Counted from the first letter of the stretch, positions 23,043 through 31,885 are shown. The stretch: 32,605 nt of DNA from Candidatus Gastranaerophilales bacterium (GCA_944326615.1 CALVEO010000020.1:1-32605), one strand, 5' to 3'. Notes: generated by a model from the letters alone, not told the origin. Translations and numbers: made by a program.

Positions 23043-25871
23043 ATGGCTAACGAAACAACTACTGCAAAAAAAGAGTACAAAGATACTTTAAATCTTCCAC
23101 AGACCTCTCTTGCTATGAGAGCAAATGCGACTGTCAGAGAACTTGAAATTCAAAAGTTCTGGGAAGAACAGGATATTTATAACAAAATTATCAATCAGCG
23201 TGATAAAGAAAATAAATTTATCTTACATGACGGACCTCCTTATTTAAGTTCCGAAAAAATTCACGTTGGTACAGCTCTTAATAAAATCCTTAAAGATATT
23301 TTATTGAAATACAAAGCCCAGGCGGGGTATTATACTCCTTATGTTCCTGGATATGACGGACATGGACTTCCGATAGAAAATAAGGTTGTGAAAAATATCA
23401 AAGGCGGAAGAAGTGCTTTAACGCCTTATGAATTAAGACAAAAATGCAGAGAATTTGCACATAAAAATTTAAAAGGACAGGAAAATGAATTTAAACGCCT
23501 CGGGGTTCTGGGTGACTGGGAGCATCCTTATTTGACAATTAATCCCGATTTTGAAGCAGAGCAGGTAAGAGTTTTCGGTGAAATGTACAAAAAAGGATAT
23601 ATCGAAAAAGGCTTGAAACCTGTTTACTGGTGCGCCTCATGCGAAACTGCCCTTGCAGAAGCTGAAGTTGAATATGCCGATCATACATCAGCTTCAATTT
23701 ATGTAAGATTTAAGTTTGATGAAGAAAGCACTACTAAACTGCGTAATAAGCTTGCCTTCTTGCCTTCCTGCCCTCCGGACATCTATTGTGTCATCTGGAC
23801 AACAACTCCATGGACAATTCCTTCAAACATGGCAATAAGCATGCACCCGAAATTTGAATATACATTTTTCGAATATAAAGGCGATATTTATGTCGTTGCA
23901 CAGGGACTTCTTGCAAACTTCCTTGCAGACGTTGAATGGGATGAAAAAGATATAAAAGTGCTAGGTTCTTGCACAGGAGCAGATTTAGAACTTTTAAACA
24001 CACAACATCCGCTTGCAGACAGAAAATCCCCGATAATTTTAGGGGAACACGTTACACTTGATGCAGGTACAGGTTCTGTACATACTGCCCCCGGACATGG
24101 TTTAGAGGACTATGAAGTCGGATGCAAATATGGTATTGAAGTATTTTCACCGCTTGACAGCAAAGGCGTTTGGACTGATGCGGTTAAGGATAAAGACCTT
24201 GAAGGAGTTCCATATTACAAAGGAAACGCAATTGTTATAGAAAAATTAAAAAATTGCGGAGCACTTTTAAAAGCACAGGACATAAACCACAGCTACCCGC
24301 ATTGCTGGAGATGTAAAAATCCTGTTATTTACAGAGCTACTCCCCAGTGGTTTGTAAAAGTCGACAGATTTAGAGACAAAGCACTTGAAGAAATTAAAAA
24401 AGTAAAATGGATTCCATCAGGCGGCGAAGCTAGAATTTCAAATATGGTTGCAGGACGTACCGATTGGTGTATTTCAAGACAAAGAGCCTGGGGGGTTCCT
24501 ATTCCTGTTTTCTACTGCGAAGAGTGCGGTGAAGTTATCGTAACAGATGAAACAATTGAAAATGTTGCTAAAATTTTTGAGAAAGAAAGTTCTGATGCAT
24601 GGGTTAAATATTCGGCAGAAGAATTGTTGCCGCAAGGCTTTAAATGCCCGAAATGCGGTAAAACTCACTGCTTTAAAAAAGAAAACGACATTATGGATGT
24701 CTGGTTTGATTCAGGAATTACATGGCGTGCGGTTGTAAACAAACGTTCAGAAGTCTTGGGCACAACGCCTGTTGAAATGTATCTTGAAGGTTCGGATCAG
24801 CACAGAGGCTGGTTCCAGTCATCACTTTTAACTTCTGTTGCCACTGACGGCATTGCACCTTACAAATCCGTTCTTACGCATGGATTTGTTTTCGGCGAAG
24901 ATGGCAGAAAAATGTCTAAGTCTCTGGGCAATTACATCAGACCTGACGAAATCATAAATACATACGGCGCTGATATTTTGAGACTTTGGGCAGCATCTGT
25001 TGATTACAGAAACGATACAAAAATCGGTAATAATATAATTAAACAGCTTGCTGAAATATTTAAGAAAACAAGAAACACTTCAAGATTTTTAGTCGGAAAC
25101 CTGTTTGATTTTGACCCGAAAACAGACTATGTAAATTATGAAGATTTGAAAGAAATTGATAAATTTGCGCTTCATAAATTAAATCACCTAATTGAAACTG
25201 TGAGCGAAGCATTTGATAAATATGAATTTTATAAATACTTCCAGCAGCTTCAAAACTTTGCGGCAGTCGATTTGAGTTCTTTTTACCTTGATATTGTAAA
25301 AGACAGACTTTATACAGCAGGCAAAAAGTCATTGTCGCGTCGTGCATGCCAGACTGTATTGTATGAAACATTGCAGACTCTGGTTAGAATGCTTGTACCT
25401 GTAATGCCTCATCAGGCAGAAGATATCTGGATGAGCGTTCCTGAATGTCAGAAGGGCGGACTTGAAAGTATCTTACTTTCTGATTGGGCAAAACCAAATC
25501 CGAAATGGACTAATGAAAAACTAGAAGAAGATTTTTCGAAAATTCTTAAAACACGTGAAGTTGTTACACGAGCAATTGAGCCTTTGCGTGCTGACAAAAA
25601 AGTCGGAAGCTCTTTAGAAGTTGCAGTTTATGTAAAAGCAGATGATGACGCTGTATTAAAAGCTAATGAAGATGAACTTTGCAATATATTTATTACTTCA
25701 CAGGCCTATGTAACAGATGAAAAACCTGACAATGTGTTAAATGAATATACAGAAGAAGGTTATACAATATGGGTTACAAAGGCTGAAGGCGAAAAATGCG
25801 CACGCTGCTGGAAATACAGAAAGCTAAATTCCGATGGCATCTGCTGCGAATGCGAAGAAGCTGTAAAATAA
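23043..25871 (+). CDS. ileS: Isoleucyl-tRNA synthetase
   Basis: Class I synthetase, 942 residues, charging tRNA-Ile. It opens YKDTLNLPQTSLAMRANA as bacterial IleRS do. The HIGH motif is changed to HVGT (74-77), with the last histidine replaced by threonine, and PGYDGHGLPIE replaces the usual PGWDCHGLPIE. The editing domain (WTTTPWTIPSNMAIS), KMSKS (623-627) and a C-terminal zinc finger (CARCWK...CCEC) are present. At 23751-23779 the coding DNA matches the tail of the dispersed hairpin element and encodes KLAFLPSCPPD just before WTTTPWT, an apparent in-frame repeat insertion. AAGAAGGA precedes the ATG. It follows the symporter gene by six bases. Confidence 0.95.
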   Translation: MANETTTAKKEYKDTLNLPQTSLAMRANATVRELEIQKFWEEQDIYNKIINQRDKENKFILHDGPPYLSSEKIHVGTALNKILKDILLKYKAQAGYYTPYVPGYDGHGLPIENKVVKNIKGGRSALTPYELRQKCREFAHKNLKGQENEFKRLGVLGDWEHPYLTINPDFEAEQVRVFGEMYKKGYIEKGLKPVYWCASCETALAEAEVEYADHTSASIYVRFKFDEESTTKLRNKLAFLPSCPPDIYCVIWTTTPWTIPSNMAISMHPKFEYTFFEYKGDIYVVAQGLLANFLADVEWDEKDIKVLGSCTGADLELLNTQHPLADRKSPIILGEHVTLDAGTGSVHTAPGHGLEDYEVGCKYGIEVFSPLDSKGVWTDAVKDKDLEGVPYYKGNAIVIEKLKNCGALLKAQDINHSYPHCWRCKNPVIYRATPQWFVKVDRFRDKALEEIKKVKWIPSGGEARISNMVAGRTDWCISRQRAWGVPIPVFYCEECGEVIVTDETIENVAKIFEKESSDAWVKYSAEELLPQGFKCPKCGKTHCFKKENDIMDVWFDSGITWRAVVNKRSEVLGTTPVEMYLEGSDQHRGWFQSSLLTSVATDGIAPYKSVLTHGFVFGEDGRKMSKSLGNYIRPDEIINTYGADILRLWAASVDYRNDTKIGNNIIKQLAEIFKKTRNTSRFLVGNLFDFDPKTDYVNYEDLKEIDKFALHKLNHLIETVSEAFDKYEFYKYFQQLQNFAAVDLSSFYLDIVKDRLYTAGKKSLSRRACQTVLYETLQTLVRMLVPVMPHQAEDIWMSVPECQKGGLESILLSDWAKPNPKWTNEKLEEDFSKILKTREVVTRAIEPLRADKKVGSSLEVAVYVKADDDAVLKANEDELCNIFITSQAYVTDEKPDNVLNEYTEEGYTIWVTKAEGEKCARCWKYRKLNSDGICCECEEAVK

Positions 25872-25914
25872 TCAGCCCTTATAAACCATTGGAAGAATAA
25901 TGTAACACCTGATT

Positions 25915-26064
25915 GGCGGGTGGAGTTGCACGCTCCTTCTTTAGCTCAGTCCAGCCAAGTTTATGCAAAAATTATGTGGCGGGTGGAGTTGCACGCTCCT
26001 TCTTTAGCTCAGTCCAGCCAAGTTTATGCAAAAACTATGTGGCGGGTGGAGCGGCACGCTCCCT
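25915..26064 (+). repeat. Tandem 63-bp repeat, two full units plus a partial third
   Basis: Units start at 25915, 25978 and 26041. Each begins GGCGGGTGGAG and continues with TGCACGCTCCTTC, TTAGCTCAGTCCAGCC and AAGTTTATGCAAAAA. Units 1 and 2 are nearly identical (one difference near the end). The third breaks off after the CACGCTCC section and runs into CCCTCCCCTGTGGGGGAGG (about 26062-26080). 63 is a multiple of three, and the plus-strand frame stays open as a 21-residue repeat. The surrounding 25872-26256 gap holds nothing else except a possible -10 (TATAAT 26187-26192) for the next gene. Confidence 0.85.
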
Positions 26065-26256
26065 CCCCTGTGGGGGAGGATTAAGGTGGGGGCTAATGTA
26101 AACAAAAATGTAAATATTCGTAACATTTTCTGTATACTATTTAAAGATTTACCCTATATAAGCCGTAATCATGATTAAAAGTACTATATAATGAAATCAG
26201 CTTACAATTACAAGTTAAAAGCTAAAAAACAAAACCTGCGGAAAGGGTAAAAAAAT

Positions 26257-27759
26257 ATGGGAATGGCAGCATCACAAGCAAGATTACTAAGTATAACAGC
26301 CAGACTGACCAATAACGAAAATACCGGTCAGAGTATTTCCTATTCAAAACAAAGATTAGCTGATCAAACACAACAAATCACTAATGAATATAATGAAGCC
26401 TTGTCTGCTACCAAATTGACGGTTTTAACAGGTTTTAACGGTGCAGAAGCTACATATTCAGATATTTCATACAACCTTATGACAGGGCTGCAAATGGCAG
26501 AAAATACCAAACAGTATATAGTAACCGATACCAAAGGAAGAATTCTGGTAACAGAAGAACTTGCAGATGCATATAAAAAATCCAGCGGAAACTACAATCA
26601 GTTTTTGACAAATCTTGGATATTCTCAATCAGATATGAAAGTGCAAAATACTGCGACTCTTTCTGCTGAAGAAAAAGAAAATGCTGCTCAAAAAATTCAT
26701 GAAGCTTGGGATAAATATTTCGCTACTATCGGGATTAATCTCGGAGATATTGAACATGACGGATTTTTAGAAGAATTCAAATGGAATAATACCTGGAGTA
26801 CAAATGAACAGGGCCAATATCTGGATAAAAATGGCAATGTAATAAATACTGAAGGTATGACAGCAGATGAAATAGCTGCAATTTTAGAAGAAAAAGGTTA
26901 TTCATTTGTCGGAAGCGGTTATGCAAGTTCTATTCAGTTTGAAAGAAATGATGATGGCAGTATAAAATATGAACAGGCCGTTGATGAAGACGGTACTCTT
27001 ATTTATGAAAAACAGAATGAAGATGGGGAATATGATACTAATAGTAATCCGGTATACGATTACAGCAAACCGATTATAAAGAAGGATCAAAACGGAAATC
27101 CTATTTATGCTCCTATAAACTATGAAGGCACAACACAGGAATCACGCGAATTATACGACTATGCAATGGCTATAACAGAAGCATTCATGAGAACTGAAGA
27201 AAGCCTCACAGATGAACAAAAGGGACATAACGAATATTACGATTTAAGCGAATACAAATCAGCAGCAAATAATGAAAATACATCTGCATTAAATTATTAC
27301 AAAAATATTTTCACGAAAATGCAGTCTTGCGGTTACTTTACTTATACAACGACTGCAGCAGATGCTGCAAGAGATCCTGAACATTATATCTATGCCTCAA
27401 TCGGTACAGGCACTGCCGGAAATGTTCAAAAATCTCCGCTAAAAGATAATGTAACTTTTGAAAATGCATTGAGAGACGGTACTTTAAGATTAGAATACTA
27501 TTCAACAACAGATAAAGGATTTGTTTCAACAACAATTTCTGAAGATAACTGTATTCAGGAAGTAGCTGATGAAAGAGCAATAGCTGCTGCTGAATCAAAA
27601 TACAATCAGGATATGACTGATCTTGAAAATAAAGACAAAAAACTGGATCTTGAATTGAAAAAACTTGATACAGAGCATTCTGCACTGCAGACAGAATATG
27701 ATTCCGTCAAAAACGTAGTTGATAAAAACGTTGAAGCTTCTTTCAAGACATTTGGATAA
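26257..27759 (+). CDS. Unrecognised protein with helical ends and a repetitive acidic centre
   Basis: The 500-residue product is not assigned. The N-terminal 90 residues (MGMAASQARLLSITARLT, then QSISYSKQRLADQTQQI) and the C-terminal 60 (LENKDKKLDLELKKLD, LQTEYDSVKNVV) are heptad-like helices that could pair, a layout seen in flagellin/hook-associated and other self-assembling secreted proteins. The centre has imperfect DG-x-x-x-Y repeats (DGSIKYEQ, DGTLIYEK, NGNPIYAP). No signal peptide is present. GGAAAGGG precedes the ATG by about seven bases; TATAAT (26187-26192) is a candidate promoter box. It ends upstream of a terminator shared with fusA. A structural or secreted role is a guess from shape only. 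Confidence 0.75.
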   Translation: MGMAASQARLLSITARLTNNENTGQSISYSKQRLADQTQQITNEYNEALSATKLTVLTGFNGAEATYSDISYNLMTGLQMAENTKQYIVTDTKGRILVTEELADAYKKSSGNYNQFLTNLGYSQSDMKVQNTATLSAEEKENAAQKIHEAWDKYFATIGINLGDIEHDGFLEEFKWNNTWSTNEQGQYLDKNGNVINTEGMTADEIAAILEEKGYSFVGSGYASSIQFERNDDGSIKYEQAVDEDGTLIYEKQNEDGEYDTNSNPVYDYSKPIIKKDQNGNPIYAPINYEGTTQESRELYDYAMAITEAFMRTEESLTDEQKGHNEYYDLSEYKSAANNENTSALNYYKNIFTKMQSCGYFTYTTTAADAARDPEHYIYASIGTGTAGNVQKSPLKDNVTFENALRDGTLRLEYYSTTDKGFVSTTISEDNCIQEVADERAIAAAESKYNQDMTDLENKDKKLDLELKKLDTEHSALQTEYDSVKNVVDKNVEASFKTFG

Positions 27760-27785
27760 TTTTAAAACGGAAACTTTGTTGCTTT

Positions 27786-27866
27786 TTCCTCTCCCCTGTG
27801 CAGGAGAGGGATTAAGGATTAGAGGTAAAAAACAGACCCCTGAAATTTTCAAAGGCCTGTTTTTAT
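27786..27866. terminator. Hairpins and bidirectional terminator between convergent genes
   Basis: CCTCTCC CCTGTGCA GGAGAGG (about 27788-27809) is a repeat-type hairpin. It is followed by AAAACAG ... CTGTTTTT (27828-27864), a terminator stem with A and T flanks on the two sides, suited to ending both the 26257 gene and fusA. Confidence 0.7.
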
Positions 27867-27887
27867 TATTTAGTTTAATTTATCCGC

Positions 27888-29978
27888 TTATTTTGCAGAA
27901 GCGCCTGATTTTTCGATAATTTCTTTTTCTATATTAGCAGGTACTTGTTCGTAGTGGTTAAATTCCATAGAGAATGTACCGCGTCCCTGTGTATTAGATC
28001 TCAAATCAGTAGCGTAACCGAACATATTAGCAAGAGGTACAATTGCTCTTACAATAACATTTCCGGTGTTTCCAACAGGTTCTTGACCTTCAACACGTCC
28101 GCGTCTTCTTGAGATGTCGCCGATAATTGTTCCTGTAAATTCATCAGGAATTTCAATTTCGACTTTCATCATCGGTTCAAGAATACATGGCTGAGCTTTG
28201 CGGCAGCCTTCTTTTATTGCCATAGATCCTGCAATTTTGAACGCCATTTCAGAAGAGTCAACTTCGTGGTAAGAACCGTCATAAAGTTCAACTTTAACAT
28301 CAATCATCGGGAAACCTGCTAAGATACCGCCTTCTAAAGCTTCTTCCATACCTTTTCTTGCAGGTTCAATGTATTCTCTGGGGATAGCACCACCGACAAT
28401 TTTGTTTTCAAACACAAATCCGGCATTTTCTTCTGCAGGAGAAATTCTAACTTTAACGTGTCCGTATTGACCTTTACCGCCTGACTGACGAATAAATTTA
28501 GAATCCTGATCAGCAGTACCTCTGATTGTTTCTCTATATGCAACCTGAGGTTTGCCGATATTAGCTTCTACTTTGAATTCTCTAAGCATACGGTCAACAA
28601 TAATATCAAGGTGAAGTTCTCCCATACCGGAAATAATTGTCTGCCCTGTTTCTGTGTCTGATTTAACCCTGAATGACGGATCTTCTTCTGCAAGTTTTTG
28701 AAGAGCAACACCCATTTTATCCTGATCTGCTTTTGTTTTCGGTTCAATCGCAACAGAAATAACAGGTTCAGGGAAAGTCATTCTTTCTAAGATAATCGGA
28801 GCTTTTTCATCACACAGAGTGTCACCTGTTGTAGTATCTTTCAAACCAACAGCAGCACAGATATCGCCTGCATAAACTTCCTGTTCTTCAAGACGTTGAT
28901 CGGCATACATACGAACAAGTCTTGCGATACGTTCTTTTTTACCGTTTGTAGCATTAAGAACATAAGATCCGGAAGTGATTACACCTGAATAAACTCTCAA
29001 GAAAGTTAAACGTCCTACATAAGGGTCAGTCATAACTTTAAAAGCAAGAGCTGAGAAAGGTTCAGAATCAGATGAATGTCTTTCTGTTTTTGTACCGTCT
29101 TCAAGTTCGCCTTCTATTGCTTTAACATCAACAGGTGAAGGCATATAGTCAACTACATTGTTCAACAATAACTGAACACCTTTGTTTTTGAAAGCAGTAC
29201 CGCAGCAAACAGGAACTATTTTGTTTTCGCAAACAGCTTTTCTCAAACCTTTTTTCAATTCTTCTACAGTAATTGAATCAGGATCTTCAAAATATTTTTC
29301 CATCAATGCATCGTCTTCACTTGCAATAGCTTCAACCATAGCATCTCTGTATTCTTTTGCTTTATCAGCCATATCAGCAGGAATATCTTCTTCTCTGATA
29401 TCAGTTCCAAGATCATTTGTATAAATTTCGGCTTTCATTGTCATAAGGTCAATCAAGCCTGTAAATTTATCTTCAGCGCCTATAGGAAGCTGGATAGGAA
29501 CAGCGTTAGCGCCTAATCTGTTTTTAATCTGATCAACAACTCTATAGAAGTCTGCACCTGTTCTGTCCATTTTGTTAACGAAAACCATTCTCGGTACTTC
29601 ATATCTGTTAGCCTGTCTCCAAACAGTTTCTGATTGAGATTGAACACCGCCTACAGCGCAAAATACTGCAACAACACCGTCCAATACACGAAGAGATCTT
29701 TCAACTTCGATTGTAAAGTCAACGTGGCCCGGGGTGTCAATAATGTTAATCTGGTGTCCTTTCCATTCAGCAGTAACTGCAGCTGACTGAATTGTAATAC
29801 CTCTTTCACGTTCCTGCTCCATAAAGTCTGTTACGGCAGCACCATCGTGAACTTCACCGATTTTATGAGTTTTACCTGTATAAAACAAAATACGTTCGGT
29901 AGTGGTGGTTTTACCGGCATCAATGTGAGCGGCAATACCAATGTTTCTGATTTTTTCCAATGGAGTTTTTCTAGCCAT
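27888..29978 (-). CDS. fusA: Translation elongation factor G
   Basis: EF-G is the GTPase that drives ribosome translocation and helps recycling. The 696-residue product has G1 AHIDAGKT (17-24), G2 RGITI, G3 DTPGHVDF, G4 NKMD and domains II-V (for example [16 protein letters not shown] in domain IV and [17 protein letters not shown] in domain V). Length and motifs are canonical. AAGGAA precedes the ATG by about eight bases, with TATAAT (30013-30018, minus strand) upstream. It is not in an rpsL-rpsG-tuf cluster here. It is divergent from uppS. Confidence 0.97.
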   Translation of the reverse strand: MARKTPLEKIRNIGIAAHIDAGKTTTTERILFYTGKTHKIGEVHDGAAVTDFMEQERERGITIQSAAVTAEWKGHQINIIDTPGHVDFTIEVERSLRVLDGVVAVFCAVGGVQSQSETVWRQANRYEVPRMVFVNKMDRTGADFYRVVDQIKNRLGANAVPIQLPIGAEDKFTGLIDLMTMKAEIYTNDLGTDIREEDIPADMADKAKEYRDAMVEAIASEDDALMEKYFEDPDSITVEELKKGLRKAVCENKIVPVCCGTAFKNKGVQLLLNNVVDYMPSPVDVKAIEGELEDGTKTERHSSDSEPFSALAFKVMTDPYVGRLTFLRVYSGVITSGSYVLNATNGKKERIARLVRMYADQRLEEQEVYAGDICAAVGLKDTTTGDTLCDEKAPIILERMTFPEPVISVAIEPKTKADQDKMGVALQKLAEEDPSFRVKSDTETGQTIISGMGELHLDIIVDRMLREFKVEANIGKPQVAYRETIRGTADQDSKFIRQSGGKGQYGHVKVRISPAEENAGFVFENKIVGGAIPREYIEPARKGMEEALEGGILAGFPMIDVKVELYDGSYHEVDSSEMAFKIAGSMAIKEGCRKAQPCILEPMMKVEIEIPDEFTGTIIGDISRRRGRVEGQEPVGNTGNVIVRAIVPLANMFGYATDLRSNTQGRGTFSMEFNHYEQVPANIEKEIIEKSGASAK

Positions 29979-30072
29979 TTTTTGTTTCCTTTTTTATATT
30001 GTGTACATCGCTATTATATTTTTAGCCTCATTAAAATTATCACACAAAAAAATATTTTTACAAACGGATTTA

Positions 30073-30100
30073 TTGATATTTTACATATTTGCAATATAAT
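30073..30100 (+). promoter_or_regulatory. uppS promoter, likely leaderless
   Basis: TTGATA (30073-30078), a 16-nt spacer and TATAAT (30095-30100). The ATG at 30108 begins seven bases after the box. AGGA lies within that gap but only two bases from the ATG, too close to act. Confidence 0.7.
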
Positions 30101-30107
30101 TAGGATT

Positions 30108-30836
30108 ATGGAAACTTTAGAAAAAGATTTAATTACCTCACAGACAGTAAAAGAAACAAATTTACAGCATATTGCAATAATAATGGACGGCAACAGAAGG
30201 TGGGCAAAAGAAAAGAATTTACCTTCCGCTATGGGGCACAAAAAAGGTGTTGACGCTTTGAAAAAAACTTTGCGAGCCTGCAATGATTTCGGGATAAAAT
30301 ATTTAACTGTCTACGCATTTTCAACGGAAAACTGGAACAGAAAAAAGGAAGAAGTTGATTTTTTAATGGAACTTCTTGCAATTACTCTTACAAATGAGCT
30401 TGCGGAAATGCACGCAGAAGGTGTTGTAATTTCATTTATCGGCGACACAACAAAATTAAGCGAGAAATTACAAAAAATTCTTCAAAATTCTGTTGAAACC
30501 ACAAAAAATAACACAGGTGTTCATTTACAGATTGCTTTTAATTACGGAGCGAGAGATGAAATTGTTCATGCCGTAAAAAATATTGCAGCAAAAGGGATTA
30601 AACCCGAAGATATAACTGAAGATTTGATATCGGAAAATTTATACACAAAAAATATTCCCGATCCTGATTTATTAATAAGAACAGGCGGTGAGATGAGAAT
30701 TTCAAATTATCTTTTGTGGCAGATTGCGTATTCGGAGATTTATATTACAAAACAATACTGGCCTGAATTTGATAAAAATTCGCTTGTTATTGCGATAGAA
30801 GAATTCCACAACAGACAGAGAAGGTTTGGAAAATAA
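30108..30836 (+). CDS. uppS: Isoprenyl transferase (undecaprenyl diphosphate synthase)
   Basis: UppS makes the C55 lipid carrier for peptidoglycan and surface glycans by adding isopentenyl diphosphate units in the cis configuration. The 242-residue product has IAIIMDGNRRWA (catalytic D27), YAFSTENWNR, and RTGGEMRISNYLLWQIAYSE (split: RTGGEMRISN, YLLWQIAYSE), the family's substrate-binding signature, where RTSGE is more common. The open frame extends upstream to 29847 but that part overlaps fusA; the promoter and the usual N-terminus set the start at 30108. It supplies the lipid needed by the mur and glycan genes of the window. Confidence 0.95.
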   Translation: METLEKDLITSQTVKETNLQHIAIIMDGNRRWAKEKNLPSAMGHKKGVDALKKTLRACNDFGIKYLTVYAFSTENWNRKKEEVDFLMELLAITLTNELAEMHAEGVVISFIGDTTKLSEKLQKILQNSVETTKNNTGVHLQIAFNYGARDEIVHAVKNIAAKGIKPEDITEDLISENLYTKNIPDPDLLIRTGGEMRISNYLLWQIAYSEIYITKQYWPEFDKNSLVIAIEEFHNRQRRFGK

Positions 30837-30920
30837 GATAGAAGATAAGAAGATAGGAGGGTAAGAAGGTAAGCCTGTTTCGTAAATATTAGTCATTCTG
30901 AACTTATTTCAAAATCTATA
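30837..30920 (+). repeat. Fragments of two dispersed repeats between uppS and rdgB
   Basis: GATAAGAAGATAGGAGGGTAA (split GATAAGAAGATAGG, AGGGTAAGAAGGTAAGC) matches an arm of the hairpin element. GTCATTCTGAACTTATTTCA (from 30892) is a degenerate copy of the palindrome found at 5768 and 15561. Confidence 0.6.
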
Positions 30921-30963
30921 AATGAGCCTATCTCTTATCTTCAAAAAATAACAGGACACTAAT

Positions 30964-31599
30964 ATGAAACAAACAATCGTATTTGCAACAGGCAACGCTC
31001 ATAAATTACAGGAAATAAACGAAATCGCTCAAGGGTCAGATATCGAATTTATCCTGCCTCCTGAAGGTTTTAATCCGATAGAAGACGGTAAAACATTTGA
31101 AGAAAATTCTTTGATAAAAGCACGTGAAGCCGCGCGTGTGAGCGGGATTATGTCATTGGCAGATGATTCAGGATTATGCGTGGAGGTTCTGGGCGGTGCC
31201 CCCGGGATCCATTCCGCAAGATACGCCCAAACAGCCCAGGCACGGATTGATAAATTATTAAATGTTTTAAAAGATGAAAAAAACAGAAAAGCAAAATTTG
31301 TTTGCGCAATGACACTTGTAGATAAAGACGGAAATATTTTGTTCCAAACCCGCGGAGAATGCTACGGGGAAATTGCATATTCACAATCCGGTACAAACGG
31401 CTTCGGTTATGATCCGATTTTTCTGGTTGAAGAGGGTAAAAACGGGAGCGCAGCGACTGACGATAATTTAACAAGTCGGACGGTTGTCAGCGCAGAGGGT
31501 AAAAAAACTATGGCAGATATGTCTGAACAAGAAAAAAATGAAATTTCACACAGAGGCAAAGCATTGAGGAAAGTGCTTGAGTATTTGAATAACAATTAA
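30964..31599 (+). CDS. rdgB: Non-canonical purine NTP pyrophosphatase (XTP/dITP diphosphatase)
   Basis: RdgB/HAM1 hydrolyses dITP and XTP to keep them out of DNA. The 211-residue product has FATGNAHK (7-14), SLADDSGL (64-71), GAPGIHSARYA and NGFGYDPIF, plus the SHRGKAL motif (195-201). It is longer than usual because of 21 extra residues at about 157-177 between FLVEEGK and KTMADMS. In the DNA this is 63 nt bounded by a 12-bp direct repeat, AGAGGGTAAAAA (31431-31442 and 31494-31505). Removing one unit restores a normal family sequence. AGGA precedes the ATG by seven bases. Confidence 0.94.
   Translation: MKQTIVFATGNAHKLQEINEIAQGSDIEFILPPEGFNPIEDGKTFEENSLIKAREAARVSGIMSLADDSGLCVEVLGGAPGIHSARYAQTAQARIDKLLNVLKDEKNRKAKFVCAMTLVDKDGNILFQTRGECYGEIAYSQSGTNGFGYDPIFLVEEGKNGSAATDDNLTSRTVVSAEGKKTMADMSEQEKNEISHRGKALRKVLEYLNNN
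31431..31505 (+). repeat. In-frame 63-bp insertion with 12-bp flanking direct repeats in rdgB
   Basis: AGAGGGTAAAAA occurs at 31431-31442 and 31494-31505. The 51 bases between have inverted pieces (CGACT / AGTCG, CTGAC / GTCAG) suggesting a folded element. The added residues fall in the loop before the SHRGKAL motif. Confidence 0.75.
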
Positions 31600-31600
31600 T

Positions 31601-31800
31601 TTACCCTCTCCCCCAGCCCCTCCCCCGAGGGAGGGGAATTAAGCTCCTTCCCTTAATAGGGGGGATGGGTTTCAAGTTTTTTTAGATTGATAAACTTTTT
31701 GTTACCCACCCCTATCCCCTCCCTAATCAGGGAGGGGAATTGTCAAGTGTTCTCTTTCAAGAGGAGAGAGGAACCTGAGTGGCGGGTAGAGCGGCACGCT
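31601..31800. repeat. GC-rich palindromic repeats between rdgB and the third pilin gene
   Basis: Three CCCTCCC/GGGAGGG palindromes occur, one with CTCCCCCGAGGGAGG at about 31621-31635 and one with CCCTCCCTAATCAGGGAGGG at about 31717-31736. A GTGGCGGGTAGAGCGGCAC unit (31780-31798) of the same family as the tandem repeat at 25915 follows. No gene is supported here. Confidence 0.65.
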
Positions 31801-31802
31801 GC

Positions 31803-31836
31803 AAAAAAAAGACCGGCGTGAAAAGATTTCCGGTCT
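31803..31836 (-). terminator. Rho-independent terminator of the third pilin gene
   Basis: AGACCGG (31810-31816) and CCGGTCT (31830-31836) form a seven-pair stem. On the minus strand it is followed by a run of T, 50 nt after the stop. Confidence 0.85.
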
Positions 31837-31885
31837 ACAAAAAGATTCGATTTTTTCATATACAAAAATTCTTGAACAAATGCTA

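Noticed and set aside
25935-25955. TTAGCTCAGTC in the tandem repeat resembles the D-arm of a tRNA.
   Set aside because: No acceptor stem, anticodon arm or T-arm can be built around it in any unit.
25915-26064. CRISPR array.
   Set aside because: The units are contiguous 63-bp near-copies without unique spacers, and there are no cas genes.
25913-26101. Open frame through the 63-bp tandem repeat as a protein gene.
   Set aside because: No Shine-Dalgarno or promoter at its start, composition is that of the dispersed repeats, and it is only three repeat units long.
29847-30107. Upstream extension of the uppS reading frame.
   Set aside because: It overlaps fusA in antisense, and the promoter and normal N-terminus place the start at 30108.
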